Numbered from the stretch's first letter, positions 49,410 through 58,601 are shown. The stretch is DNA of 64,000 bases from Bacteroidales bacterium (GCA_028680705.1 JAQUJY010000002.1:1-64000); one strand, 5' to 3'. Notes: generated by a model from the letters alone, not told the origin. Made by a program: numbers and translations.

Positions 49410-49415
49410 ATCTGA

Positions 49416-50528
49416 TTATTTTTGAGCTGTTTCTTCAATCTGCCCTTGTTTAATGGTAAATAGTTTATAGTTGGTGTTTATTTTTTCTAAAATAACATCA
49501 AGTCTAGCTTTGTTTGTATCCGTTATAAATATTTGCCCGAACTCATCATTTGCCACCAGCCTAATAAATTGCTCCACACGGTTCATGTCCAGCTTGTCAA
49601 AAATATCATCCAGCAAAAGTATGGGCTTAAGACCAGATAACTTCTGGATAAAGCTAAACTGTGCAAGTTTTAATGCAACGAGATAGGTTTTTTGTTGCCC
49701 TTGTGACCCTTCTTTTTTTATTGGGTGACCGTTAAGAGTGAGTATAAGGTCGTCTCTGTGTATTCCCTTACTGGTGTATTGCAGCATTCTATCCTTTGGC
49801 ATACTTTCCTTTAGCAACAACTTTAAGTCATTTTCCTGTAGATCGGATTGGTAAATAAGTTCAACCTCTTCGGCACCTTTCGATATTGTATTGTAGTAAT
49901 GCTGAAAAATAGGTGAGAGTTTTTTGGCAAATTCTAGCCTTTGACTATAAATTGGTTGGGCAAGGTCTCCAAGCTGCTCGTCTATTACCTCAAAAAGATC
50001 AGGATTATAACTTTCACCTTTTGACAGGCTTTTTAGAAGCCTGTTCCTATTAGCAATTAGCTTGTTGTATCGAATAATACTCTCGAGGTATGGATTATTG
50101 TACTGGGAGATAACCCCATTGATATACCTTCTGCGTTCTTCGCTGCCATCAAGAATTAACGAAGAGTCTGTAGGTGCTATTATAACAACAGGTATGTGGC
50201 CAATGTGCTCGGCTAAACGTCTATAGTCTTTGCCGTTGCGCCTAAAAGTTTTCCCTGTTCCTCTTTTTACGGCACAGTAAATGTTTTCCAACTTTTCATT
50301 ACGATTGTATGAACCCTGGATAACAAAAAACTCTTTATTATGCTTAATATTTTGATAGTCGATGGAGTTGAAGTTACTTTTGCACATTGAGAGGTAAAAA
50401 ATACTGTCGAGCAGATTGGTTTTGCCTTCGCCATTATCTCCAAAAAAACAATTGATTTTTGGATGTAATTCTATCTCAGCTTGGTCGTACGACTTGAAAT
50501 TCAGTAAGGTAAGTTGTTTTAGATGCAT
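49416..50528 (-). CDS. recF: DNA replication and repair protein RecF
   Basis: SMC-like ATPase of 370 residues that helps load RecA at gaps. It begins with MHLKQLTLLNFKSYDQAEIEL split over the typical RecF start and has the Walker A GDNGEGKTNLLDSIF, the signature region with GSQGQQKTYLVALKLAQ, and Walker B ILLLDDIFDKLD. A -7 promoter box lies 28 bp upstream. DUF721 follows after 6 bp, a common arrangement. Confidence 0.96.
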   Translation of the reverse strand: MHLKQLTLLNFKSYDQAEIELHPKINCFFGDNGEGKTNLLDSIFYLSMCKSNFNSIDYQNIKHNKEFFVIQGSYNRNEKLENIYCAVKRGTGKTFRRNGKDYRRLAEHIGHIPVVIIAPTDSSLILDGSEERRRYINGVISQYNNPYLESIIRYNKLIANRNRLLKSLSKGESYNPDLFEVIDEQLGDLAQPIYSQRLEFAKKLSPIFQHYYNTISKGAEEVELIYQSDLQENDLKLLLKESMPKDRMLQYTSKGIHRDDLILTLNGHPIKKEGSQGQQKTYLVALKLAQFSFIQKLSGLKPILLLDDIFDKLDMNRVEQFIRLVANDEFGQIFITDTNKARLDVILEKINTNYKLFTIKQGQIEETAQK

Positions 50529-50555
50529 CCTGGATCAATTAAATTTTAAACTATG

Positions 50556-50563
50556 CAAAGGTA
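50556..50563 (-). promoter_or_regulatory. Bacteroidota -7 promoter box for recF
   Basis: Minus strand reads TACCTTTG then C, matching TAnnTTTG, 28 bp upstream of the recF ATG. Confidence 0.48.
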
Positions 50564-50621
50564 AACAGAAAACCGTAATGAAAATAATTTGGTAAATATT
50601 TCAACATAAGGTAAAAACCAT

Positions 50622-50629
50622 TACTTTTG
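50622..50629 (+). promoter_or_regulatory. Bacteroidota -7 promoter box for the TPR membrane protein gene
   Basis: TACTTTTG then C matches TAnnTTTG, giving a leader of about 65 nt before the ATG at 50702. It is divergent from the recF box. Confidence 0.45.
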
Positions 50630-50701
50630 CGCTGACTAATCATTTTCTGAAAAAGTTGAAACACACATAAAAACGATATTTATTCTTTATTAATCTTAAG
50701 T

Positions 50702-51388
50702 ATGGCAAAGTCAAAAAAGCAAGTACAAGACACGGGTGCAGAATCGCTAGAGAATGCGTTAACTAGAACCGAACAGTACATTGAGAACAACCAGAAGAGC
50801 CTGACAATAATAGTGCTGGCCATAATAGTAATTGTAGGTACTTTTTTAGGATACCGTAAACTCTACATAGCCCCGATGGAGGAAGAGGCTCAATCGCAGA
50901 TATTTGCTGCCGAGCAGTATTTTGAGAGGGACTCTTTTAACCTAGCACTCTATGGTGATGGTAATTATTTGGGGTTTGTAGATATAATTGATAGCTATAG
51001 CCCAACAAAGGTTGGAAATTTAGCACGTTACTATGCAGGTATATCGTACAGAGAACTTGGTGAATACGAAGAGGCAATTGATAATCTTAAGCGCTTTAGC
51101 CCTAAGGATAAGATGATTGGTTCCGTTGCATATGGGGCAATTGCCGACTGCTATGTTGAGTTGGGTAAACTTAATGAGGCTGCAAAGCAGTACGTTAAAG
51201 CTGCCAATTATGGTGCAAACAACTTTTCTACTCCCATAATGCTGATGAAAGCAGGGATGGTTTATGAAGAGATTGAAAAATATGCCGAAGCGCTCAAGGT
51301 TTATGAGACTATTAAGGCAGATTACCCAAAATCAAGTGAGGCTCGCGAAATTGAGAAGTATATCACAAGGGCTAAGTTAAGTTTGTAA
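50702..51388 (+). CDS. TPR repeat membrane protein (YfgM-like)
   Basis: Protein of 228 residues with one transmembrane helix (about 33-53, SLTIIVLAIIVIVGTFLGY) and a C-terminal domain of about four tetratricopeptide repeats. The layout (short cytoplasmic N-terminus, one helix, periplasmic TPRs) resembles YfgM, an ancillary factor of the Sec translocon. It ends in a clear terminator before ribH. Confidence 0.82.
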   Translation: MAKSKKQVQDTGAESLENALTRTEQYIENNQKSLTIIVLAIIVIVGTFLGYRKLYIAPMEEEAQSQIFAAEQYFERDSFNLALYGDGNYLGFVDIIDSYSPTKVGNLARYYAGISYRELGEYEEAIDNLKRFSPKDKMIGSVAYGAIADCYVELGKLNEAAKQYVKAANYGANNFSTPIMLMKAGMVYEEIEKYAEALKVYETIKADYPKSSEAREIEKYITRAKLSL

Positions 51389-51406
51389 TTAGACAATAAT
51401 TTTTTC

Positions 51407-51436
51407 AGAAAACCAACCCCATAAGGTTGGTTTTCT
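51407..51436 (+). terminator. Rho-independent terminator of the TPR gene
   Basis: Perfect 12-bp stem (51407-51418 with 51425-51436) with a 6-nt loop, followed by a T-rich stretch (GTATTTTTAT), 18 bp past the stop. Confidence 0.85.
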
Positions 51437-51486
51437 GTATTTTTATACCCGACAATTTTTTCGGTAAATTTCTAAACCACTCAGAT

Positions 51487-51990
51487 ATGGCAACCTACCT
51501 ACAAAATTTATCAACCTACGATTCTGCCAAGATTCCCTCTGGCAAGAAAATGAAATTTGGCATTGTTGTTTCCGATTGGAACTCTGCGATTACCCATAAA
51601 TTGCTTGAGGGTGCATACAATACTCTAACCGAGCATGGAGTAAAAGAGGATAATATTCTGGTAAAGCATGTTCCAGGAAGTTTTGAACTTATACTTGGCG
51701 CACAATTTATGGCTGAATATGCCGATTTGGATGGAGTAATATGTTTAGGGTGTGTAATTCAGGGCGAAACTCCTCACTTCTCATACGTTTGTCAGGGTGT
51801 AACCCATGGAATAGCCGAACTGAATATGAATTACAACATTCCCTTTATATTTGGCTTACTAACAACAAATACACAAGAGCAGGCACAGGATAGAGCAGGC
51901 GGAAAACATGGAAACAAAGGAGTTGAAGCAGCTGTAACTGCAATTAAAATGGCTGATTTGCAGCGAGAAATGGAAGAAATGGATGAATAG
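51487..51990 (+). CDS. ribH: 6,7-dimethyl-8-ribityllumazine synthase
   Basis: Riboflavin pathway enzyme of 167 residues, forming lumazine from 5-amino-6-ribitylaminouracil and dihydroxybutanone phosphate. Conserved features: [17 protein letters not shown], the HVPGSFEL loop, the catalytic His in GETPHFSYV, and [20 protein letters not shown] 51487 starts the usual N-terminus; an ATG at 51427 is inside the terminator region of the preceding gene. A decayed copy of the last 90 nt of this gene occurs at 54937-55026. Confidence 0.96.
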   Translation: MATYLQNLSTYDSAKIPSGKKMKFGIVVSDWNSAITHKLLEGAYNTLTEHGVKEDNILVKHVPGSFELILGAQFMAEYADLDGVICLGCVIQGETPHFSYVCQGVTHGIAELNMNYNIPFIFGLLTTNTQEQAQDRAGGKHGNKGVEAAVTAIKMADLQREMEEMDE

Positions 51991-52222
51991 ATTATAGTCT
52001 AATTCGCAATTTTCTCATTGTTTGGTATGTCTTGTCGCTTGCGCAGTTTTGTAATCTGTGCGCTTATCAATATATTCCCATTTTAGAATTTATTGTAGTA
52101 ATTATCTTTGCTTGGTTACTACACGATGGGAGTCGTGCGGCCGCAGGAGGGAGTGTATCTGCGTCCAAAATCACTATTCAAATATTATTTTTCGTACAAT
52201 AATCTAAAGAAAAAATTTATTC
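51991..52222. other. Intergenic region with a G/C-rich patch
   Basis: The 232-bp gap between convergent ribH and the radical SAM gene holds an imperfect inverted repeat (52041-52063, GCGCA...TGCGC) and an unusually G/C-rich patch at about 52122-52174, including GCGGCCGC. A 37-codon frame from ATG 52126 has no recognisable product. I cannot assign a function; the patch may be a remnant of foreign DNA. Confidence 0.4.
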
Positions 52223-53866
52223 TTAGCCTACAACTTTAGGAAATTCTACCCCGCTAAACTCAATTACAAGCAAATCGGATTTTGGTTTAATAGTATTTTT
52301 GGAGAGTAGGTGCTGCACATCGAATTGCACTTTGTGCATCGCATAGCGGTACTTATGGTGATTAAGGTTTAGCGTACTGAAGGCCTCTAGGCGCTGTTCC
52401 TTTTTCACCTCGGGGAGGAAACGGGTGGCAGGTCTTATTTTATGCTGTAAATAGTAATCGAGTGCAATTAGCTCAACCAGCAGGGTATCTGTAGGGTATT
52501 GCTGCACGGCATAATCGTAAATGGTGGTGTAAACGCCAATTAGCCCGATGTTACGCCTCTCGTTATGCTGGTTCCAATAAGTACCCAATCCCTTTAGAAA
52601 GTCGTAAATTGAGTGGTTTAGCGCAACGTATCTAAGGGTATGTAGTGCACGCTTCTTGTTCCAGTAGGTATCCAGAGCATGCTCCACATGCTCTATCCTG
52701 CCCAGTTCCTGTTTGCTAAGATAGTTGCTCTCCATAATCTGGTAGGGCGGTTGCTGCTGAAAACGGTAACCATGTTGCTTGTAATCTCTGCGTATTGGCG
52801 TTCCCTTTAGAAACTTAAGGAATCCCAATTGCAACTCGGGGGCAAAGAGTTTAAACACCTCCTCGAAGCTGTACTTTATATCGTCGTAGTAATCGTATGG
52901 AAGTCCAACAATAAGGTCAAGGTGAATTTCCACTCGTTCAGATACCTGTTCTACAAAAGTCTTGATGTTTTCGAAGTTCAGACGGCGCTTTACCTCGCTG
53001 TTCGACTTGGCATTAAGCGTTTGTATACCAATCTCAAACCTAAAAATCCCTTTGGGAATTTGTGTTCGAACAAACTCAATAAGCTCCGTTTGGAGGATAT
53101 CGGCCTTAATCTCGAACTGGAAAATGTTACCTGGCCTGTGGTGCTGTATGATAAACTGAAAAATGGATATGGCAAACGATTGGTTTGCATTAAACGTACG
53201 GTCTAAAAACTTAACAACCCTTCCATTCTCCATAAGGTACAAAAGGGAACTATGGATGTACTCCATAGGGAGATAGCGCAGCGTATTCTGCAAACCAGCC
53301 AAGCAGAAGGCACACCTGTTTGGGCATCCACGCGATGCCTCAACGTAACACACCTTGTTCCTTAACTCTTCGGCAGGGATGCTTAGATAAGGATTTATCT
53401 CTTTTAAATTATCCAAACTGAAAACCTCAGGAGCATCACTGCAAACAACCTCGCCATTCCGCTGCCACACCAAACCAGGAACTAGAGAAAGGTTTGGGTA
53501 GTGTTTCAGGAAGGCAGCAAAGGGCACTTCGCCCTCATCAATAATAATAAAATCAACCTCAGGAAGTGCAATAATATCGTCCCACTCATACGAAACCTCA
53601 GGACCACCAAGTAGCACCTTGCATTCAGGACTAAGCTGTTTTATCTGCCTTGCTACCTCAAGTGTTTGCTCAATATTCCAGATATAGCAACTAAAGGCCA
53701 CTATCTCAAAACTACTGCAGTACCCAGCAATTTCAGCAAGAGGAGTTTTGGAGGTAAATTCCTTTACGCTTAGCCCAACGTAATCCTTATTTAACTCGTA
53801 AAGTAGGCCAATTGCCAGATTCTGGTGGATGTACTTTGAATTTATGGTTGTGAGTAAAACTTTCAT
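52223..53866 (-). CDS. B12-binding domain radical SAM protein (DUF4080 type)
   Basis: Protein of 547 residues. The N-terminal cobalamin-binding-like Rossmann domain (about 1-135, LLTTINSKYIHQNLA) is followed by a radical SAM core with the cluster motif CPNRCAFC in EASRGCPNRCAFCLAG. The C-terminal helical region (about 370-510) matches DUF4080. Such proteins probably modify small molecules or RNA by radical chemistry; the substrate is unknown. A full B12 ligand histidine (DxHxxG) is not seen, so the N-terminal domain may not bind cobalamin. It is convergent with ribH. Confidence 0.9.
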   Translation of the reverse strand: MKVLLTTINSKYIHQNLAIGLLYELNKDYVGLSVKEFTSKTPLAEIAGYCSSFEIVAFSCYIWNIEQTLEVARQIKQLSPECKVLLGGPEVSYEWDDIIALPEVDFIIIDEGEVPFAAFLKHYPNLSLVPGLVWQRNGEVVCSDAPEVFSLDNLKEINPYLSIPAEELRNKVCYVEASRGCPNRCAFCLAGLQNTLRYLPMEYIHSSLLYLMENGRVVKFLDRTFNANQSFAISIFQFIIQHHRPGNIFQFEIKADILQTELIEFVRTQIPKGIFRFEIGIQTLNAKSNSEVKRRLNFENIKTFVEQVSERVEIHLDLIVGLPYDYYDDIKYSFEEVFKLFAPELQLGFLKFLKGTPIRRDYKQHGYRFQQQPPYQIMESNYLSKQELGRIEHVEHALDTYWNKKRALHTLRYVALNHSIYDFLKGLGTYWNQHNERRNIGLIGVYTTIYDYAVQQYPTDTLLVELIALDYYLQHKIRPATRFLPEVKKEQRLEAFSTLNLNHHKYRYAMHKVQFDVQHLLSKNTIKPKSDLLVIEFSGVEFPKVVG

Positions 53867-53998
53867 TATCGGATGGCGGTATGGTCAGTAAGGGATTGCG
53901 GGCGATTTTCTATCAAAATACACAAAAAATTGAAGCGGCCTACAAACCTTTGCATACTACTGAACCTCTTATTGGCTATGCCGCGTATTAGTGTGTCG

Positions 53999-54697
53999 TT
54001 ATTCATACTTCACTTTCTCCTTAAAATATATTGCCTCTCCCTTATCTCCATTTTCTTTATCCTCGACAATTATTTGAAATTTACTGTATTTAGCAGCTGT
54101 TGGCTTTTCTAAATCTGTGTGAATAAGATAAGCATACATTTTCTGTTTTCCAGAAAATTCTTCAACTCTCTGAATAGAATTTACGTTTACATTATCTCCA
54201 TTTATATTGACTTTAATATCAATCATGTCAGAAGGTGGTGCTATATCAATAATCTCTGAGCTCATATCAGCAGTTGCAAATCTTGCTAGACTCATTGGTC
54301 GGAAATAAATTGTATATCCTGGATATGCTCCTTGTACTTGAAAAATATTAACACCATAAACTTCTAACCTATCATATCTAATATCTATATCTAGATTCTT
54401 ATACGCAGGTATTTCGTATGCCCAAAATTCCAATTTCGTTTTGCTGTAATCTTCCATCCTTACTGCTGCTAATCCCGAATATTTCCCCTTTTTTACTAAT
54501 AGAGAATAATGTCCTGTCTTGTCTGAAAAGGTAGTATCTACAAACTGACCAAAATCATATCCCTTAATCATAATCAAAGCACCTTCTATTGATTGTCCAT
54601 TAAAATCAGTCACTTTCCCACTGATTGTTACTGAATCCGTCTGTCCAAACGCAAACATTGTAGTCATTACTAAAAATGGAAGTATTAATTTTCTCAT
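53999..54697 (-). CDS. Exported protein with carboxypeptidase-regulatory-like domain
   Basis: Secreted protein of 232 residues. A signal peptide (cleavage after FAFG) is followed by a CarboxypepD_reg-like beta-sandwich (about 22-100, SGKVTDFNGQSIEGALIMIKG) and a beta-rich C-terminal part without recognised motifs. It may be a surface or outer-membrane-associated protein. It lies 132 bp upstream of the radical SAM gene, both on the minus strand. Function unknown. Confidence 0.75.
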   Translation of the reverse strand: MRKLILPFLVMTTMFAFGQTDSVTISGKVTDFNGQSIEGALIMIKGYDFGQFVDTTFSDKTGHYSLLVKKGKYSGLAAVRMEDYSKTKLEFWAYEIPAYKNLDIDIRYDRLEVYGVNIFQVQGAYPGYTIYFRPMSLARFATADMSSEIIDIAPPSDMIDIKVNINGDNVNVNSIQRVEEFSGKQKMYAYLIHTDLEKPTAAKYSKFQIIVEDKENGDKGEAIYFKEKVKYE

Positions 54698-54936
54698 TTT
54701 CTTAATATATTTAGTTTTTATTAATGCATGCTAGCTGATATATGGTAGCAATACAAGCGTATTGCCTTTGCTAAACAAAAGGCTGCAAAGTAACGAAATA
54801 AGAATTATTTATTTGGGTTGATTCAATATCGTTTAGTTAAGTTGTTTTGGGTACCTAACGCTTTACAGGGTTTAGATACTTGCTGAAGCACGATTTTATT
54901 CGGGAACTGTGCGGAAGCATGGTAGGATAGGACTGC
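54698..54936. other. Non-coding stretch upstream of the ribH fragment
   Basis: About 240 bp without a plausible gene, between an exported-protein gene and the ribH remnant. A near-match to the -7 box (minus strand TTACTTTG, around 54784-54791) could serve the exported-protein gene. Part of this region may be older, unrecognisable ribH sequence. Confidence 0.4.
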
Positions 54937-55026
54937 GGGAAACAAGGAAACAAAGAAGTTGAAGCAATCATAACAGAATAAGGATAGCCAATTAACAGCG
55001 TGAATACGGAAGAATTGGATGATTAG
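54937..55026 (+). pseudogene. Decayed 3' fragment of ribH
   Basis: This 90-nt stretch aligns with the last 90 nt of the intact ribH (51901-51990). The first 30 nt match at 27 positions, and the end retains the Glu-Glu-x-Asp-x-stop reading. One deletion and one insertion relative to ribH, plus an in-frame TAA, show that it is dead. In frame it reads GKQGNKEVEAIITE then stop, against [14 protein letters not shown] in RibH. It abuts the 3' end of the ABC transporter gene. Confidence 0.8.
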
Positions 55027-55044
55027 ACAGCTGTCTAATCGTCC
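55017..55044. repeat. Near-perfect 28-nt palindrome at the convergent gene ends
   Basis: The central 20 nt (55021-55040) form a perfect palindrome, and the whole 28 nt has one mismatched pair. It spans the end of the ribH fragment (TAG at 55024-55026) and the stop codon of the ABC transporter gene on the minus strand. There is no loop and no T tract. Confidence 0.75.
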
Positions 55045-58000
55045 AATCTCCCTTTATTGGGTATATTCTCCAAAAAGTCGAGGAAACGCTTAAGTAATCG
55101 GTAGTATAGGGCTACGTATAGGAGTATGGTTGTGAGCCAAATTACTATAATATTTACCCAAAATGTACTAAAGTAAATCCCGAAAACATTTTTTACAGGA
55201 GCATAAAAGTGTGCCCTAATATAATGGTTTTCGGGTACTAGGTAAATTGGGTCAATTTTCTGAATAAGGTTATCCTTGTATTCAATAATTCGTTCAACCT
55301 CAGTGGAATTTCGCACAAATTCAGCTAAGGTTTCATTGTAGTAGTTCCTCTTCAACTTTAAGAAAGCCTCGCGTTCCTCTTCACTTGTCTGTTTCGATGA
55401 AATTAAGCTATCCTTTTTGTAGCTAGCCTTATTGTATAGCCTCACGTAGTAGAGTCGTAGGTGCTCAAGATGATTTTTAAGTTCGTCTAGTAGGTTAGGG
55501 CTAATATCGTTGTAGTTAAGCTGATTAATGTATTTAAACGGGAATTGCGAGCCAGAAACACTGATTGCTTCGTCAATAAGTTCGTTCTTTATAACTGCCA
55601 AGGCCGATTCAACCTCATCGCGTTTAGGTAGATTATTCATGTTTCTCTCGCATATTGATACTTTATTCTCAAGTGTTCTAAGCCAATAGTTACGCTTGTA
55701 ATCCGATATGCTCATGGCCTCATCGTAATAATAGAAAGGCTTTTGGTATTTATTATTGATAAACTGATTTACGGCAAGAGCTTCATATGCCCATCGTGCA
55801 ACAATAATTTCGCCGTAAGCAGGAATACTACTGGGAGATGAGACTGTGGGGTTTAATTTTTCAAACTTAACAATTATCCCGCTCAAAATAATCTGTGGGA
55901 TAACCAGAAATGGTATTAGTATATAGATTGTGACAACGGTTTTGAAACTATCGGAAATTAGCAAACCTAGCATATTGGCCGATACCCAGGTACTAAACAG
56001 TACAAGCCAGTATTCAAAATACATGCCTTTTATTTCTAGTATGGTATTACCAATAAGTACAAATGCCAGGGCCTGAATTGCGGAGAGTACAAGGAGGATT
56101 AACACTTTCGACATTAAGTAGCTGCTCCAGCTGAGGTTGAGAAAACTTTCACGCTTTTTAATTCTTCTATCCTTTATAATTTCTTCGGCACTAACGGTAA
56201 GTCCTACAAAGAATGCTACAATAACCGACATGAAAAGGTAAACAGGAAGATTGCTATTGTCCATTAAAGTATATCCGTAAACATTGGCTGCGTCAACGTT
56301 GTGGTACTTGATAATATACGACAAAAGGAATGCGAGCACGGGGGCTTCTAATAGGTTGATAATCAGGTACTGCGTGTTAGCCAGTTTGCTTAGCACATCG
56401 CGTTCAATAAAAACGCGCAGCTGCTTAAGCCATTTAGGAATTTTAAAAGGGTTACTGGGTAACTCATTTGGGGTATCGTAATCCTTCTCCTCGTTTTGGT
56501 CAATCTTGTTATAATATTCGTACCACTCTGTAGGGCTAGTTTTGCGCGAGCGGGTAGGATTTCCGTATTCATCCAGCACCCTAGCTTCTACTATATTAAA
56601 AACTTGTTCGGGGTTAACATTACCGCAAGCGTTGCACTCACTCTCGTTCCAGTTTGCGTGCTGCACTTTCGACTTAAAGTAGATAATTGACTCAATTGGG
56701 TCACCATTGTATATTAGGTATCCGCCTGTATCAAGTATTAGCAGCTTGTTGAACATCTTAAAAATATCCGACGAGGGTTGATGAATTACAACAAAAACAA
56801 GTTTTCCTTTAAAGGTTAACTCTTTAAGCAGGTCGAGAATGTTTTCAGAGTCGCGTGAACTTAATCCGCTGGTGGGCTCGTCCAGGAATAGGATTGCAGG
56901 CTCACGGATTAGTTCAAGTGCAATATTTAACCTTTTGCGTTGCCCACCGCTTATCTTCTTGTTCAGCGGCGAACCTACTACCATATCCTTTATCTCGTGT
57001 AAACCAAGGCTAAGCAACATGTCGTTAACAGCCTTTAGTATTTGTGCCTCTGTATAGTTATCGAAGCATAGTTTTGCGTTGTAGTAAAGATTTTGAAAAA
57101 CGGAGAGTTCTTCGATGAGCAGGTCATCTTGCGAAACAAATCCAATTAAGCCCTCAATCTCTTCGGCCTGCCTATGAATATCGGTTCCGTTAATGCGTAC
57201 GCTTCCGCTATTAGGTGTTTCTGAACCGTTTAGCATATTTAGTAGGGTCGTCTTCCCTGATCCCGATGCACCCATAATTCCCACCAAATGGCCTGATTCA
57301 AAGGCAAAACTCATTTTTTGTAATCCAAATTTACCCCCTTTAAATCTGAAGTCAGCATCCTCAACCTCAAGTAGAATCTTTTCTTTTATTTTATCCAGAG
57401 TAAAAAGTGCTACAATGTCGCTATAGTATACCGGAGTGAGTTTTGGGTTACGGATTGAAGAACCTGCATTAAGAACAAATATTTTGTCTGCATGAAGTAA
57501 ATGACCATTTAAATAAAGTTCCTCGTCGCCGCAGTATCTAAGGAAATAGATGTTAGCAAATTCAACCCAAATAATTTTAATCTCTCCACGGAGAGAGGGT
57601 AATTGTATATGCCGAATGTCTTTAGAGTGGAGGTTCTCCTTGTCGTTAATAACCAATACATTGTCGTAGTCTGGCAAGTTGGTAAAGTTGTCAATAACAT
57701 ACTTATGGATATGGTTGAACTCATTATCGGGGATGAAGAATGTTTCTGCAACTGTAGATATAAAGGCCATCTCTTGTGCGGTAATTGTTCCATCGTTCGT
57801 TCTTACAAACTCAAGTAATCTCACCACCACCACCACCTTTTGCTGCTGTGTAAGTTCTTCGTTTATATGAGTACAAATTTTAAGTACTCTAACGGAACTC
57901 GATGAGGTACGTTTTTTTGTAAGACTTTTCTCGCTTTGTTTTTCTTGATAAAGTTCGTAGTAGTAATCGAAAACCTTTAGGTACTCCCTAACAAGCTCTT

Positions 58001-58142
58001 GATTGAGCTGTTGTTTCAGGAATGATTCAACAACGGAACGTCTATCAGATTTACCCTCCTTATGCTGCTCTTCCTGTTCGGTTTCAGAGTGCCCAATTAT
58101 TGCAAACAACTGCATTAAGGCCTTAAGAATTGATTCGCTCAT
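55035..58142 (-). CDS. ABCG-type ABC transporter with TerB-like and FHA-like N-terminal regions
   Basis: Large fused ABC protein of 1035 residues. N-terminal region about 85-155 is helical and acidic and resembles TerB-like domains; about 165-250 is a beta-rich segment resembling FHA domains. The nucleotide-binding domain has Walker A GASGSGKTT (about 289), SGGQRKRLNIAL (about 399), Walker B LFLDEPTSGL and the H-loop IHQPSSD, in the form typical of ABCG/White exporters. The C-terminal half carries about six membrane helices with a large extracytoplasmic segment between the last two. Two exported proteins precede it in the same operon. The substrate is unknown. Confidence 0.87.
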   Translation of the reverse strand: MSESILKALMQLFAIIGHSETEQEEQHKEGKSDRRSVVESFLKQQLNQELVREYLKVFDYYYELYQEKQSEKSLTKKRTSSSSVRVLKICTHINEELTQQQKVVVVVRLLEFVRTNDGTITAQEMAFISTVAETFFIPDNEFNHIHKYVIDNFTNLPDYDNVLVINDKENLHSKDIRHIQLPSLRGEIKIIWVEFANIYFLRYCGDEELYLNGHLLHADKIFVLNAGSSIRNPKLTPVYYSDIVALFTLDKIKEKILLEVEDADFRFKGGKFGLQKMSFAFESGHLVGIMGASGSGKTTLLNMLNGSETPNSGSVRINGTDIHRQAEEIEGLIGFVSQDDLLIEELSVFQNLYYNAKLCFDNYTEAQILKAVNDMLLSLGLHEIKDMVVGSPLNKKISGGQRKRLNIALELIREPAILFLDEPTSGLSSRDSENILDLLKELTFKGKLVFVVIHQPSSDIFKMFNKLLILDTGGYLIYNGDPIESIIYFKSKVQHANWNESECNACGNVNPEQVFNIVEARVLDEYGNPTRSRKTSPTEWYEYYNKIDQNEEKDYDTPNELPSNPFKIPKWLKQLRVFIERDVLSKLANTQYLIINLLEAPVLAFLLSYIIKYHNVDAANVYGYTLMDNSNLPVYLFMSVIVAFFVGLTVSAEEIIKDRRIKKRESFLNLSWSSYLMSKVLILLVLSAIQALAFVLIGNTILEIKGMYFEYWLVLFSTWVSANMLGLLISDSFKTVVTIYILIPFLVIPQIILSGIIVKFEKLNPTVSSPSSIPAYGEIIVARWAYEALAVNQFINNKYQKPFYYYDEAMSISDYKRNYWLRTLENKVSICERNMNNLPKRDEVESALAVIKNELIDEAISVSGSQFPFKYINQLNYNDISPNLLDELKNHLEHLRLYYVRLYNKASYKKDSLISSKQTSEEEREAFLKLKRNYYNETLAEFVRNSTEVERIIEYKDNLIQKIDPIYLVPENHYIRAHFYAPVKNVFGIYFSTFWVNIIVIWLTTILLYVALYYRLLKRFLDFLENIPNKGRLDD

Positions 58143-58175
58143 GGGTTAAGTTTTAAGAAGTTATTTCAGGGATTA

Positions 58176-58601
58176 CTAGGGTTTGTAACCAATAAGTAGC
58201 ATAATGTGCCCTGGAGCAAACTTTTCCGATTTAACATCTACTTGAATAATGCATGTGACTGTTGATGAGAATTTGAAATCCCAGTATGGTGTGTAATCGT
58301 AGTTTGCATTTGTAAATAGCAGGTTTTTTTCGGTATCGAAAACCGAAAAGACCAAAGTGCTTTTTCTTAGATTGGTGCACGCCACAATTCGATAGGTGTT
58401 ATCGCCGAAAAATGTAGTCCTAAACTCAACTTTTTCATCGGGTTTAAGCTGTGCAAAGTATTCCTGTCCGTCAGAGATATAATCGGGTGAGAAGTATAGC
58501 GAGCAGATATTTTGTAACTGAAATAGTTGTGCATTAGCATTCTGGCCAATTATAAAAATGGTAATAATGCCTAGGGCAACTTTAAAGATTTTTCTTTTCA
58601 T
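58176..58601 (-). CDS. Small exported protein of unknown function
   Basis: Protein of 141 residues with a signal peptide (cleavage after NANA) and a beta-rich remainder. The frame opens with a TTG at 58622; ATG 58601 directly precedes the signal. I do not recognise a domain. It lies 33 bp upstream of the ABC transporter gene and 27 bp downstream of a lipoprotein gene, so it is probably a partner of the exporter. Confidence 0.7.
   Translation of the reverse strand: MKRKIFKVALGIITIFIIGQNANAQLFQLQNICSLYFSPDYISDGQEYFAQLKPDEKVEFRTTFFGDNTYRIVACTNLRKSTLVFSVFDTEKNLLFTNANYDYTPYWDFKFSSTVTCIIQVDVKSEKFAPGHIMLLIGYKP

Noticed and set aside
52126..52239. Short frame starting in the G/C-rich patch after ribH
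   Set aside because: Too short, overlaps the end of the radical SAM gene and matches nothing I recognise.
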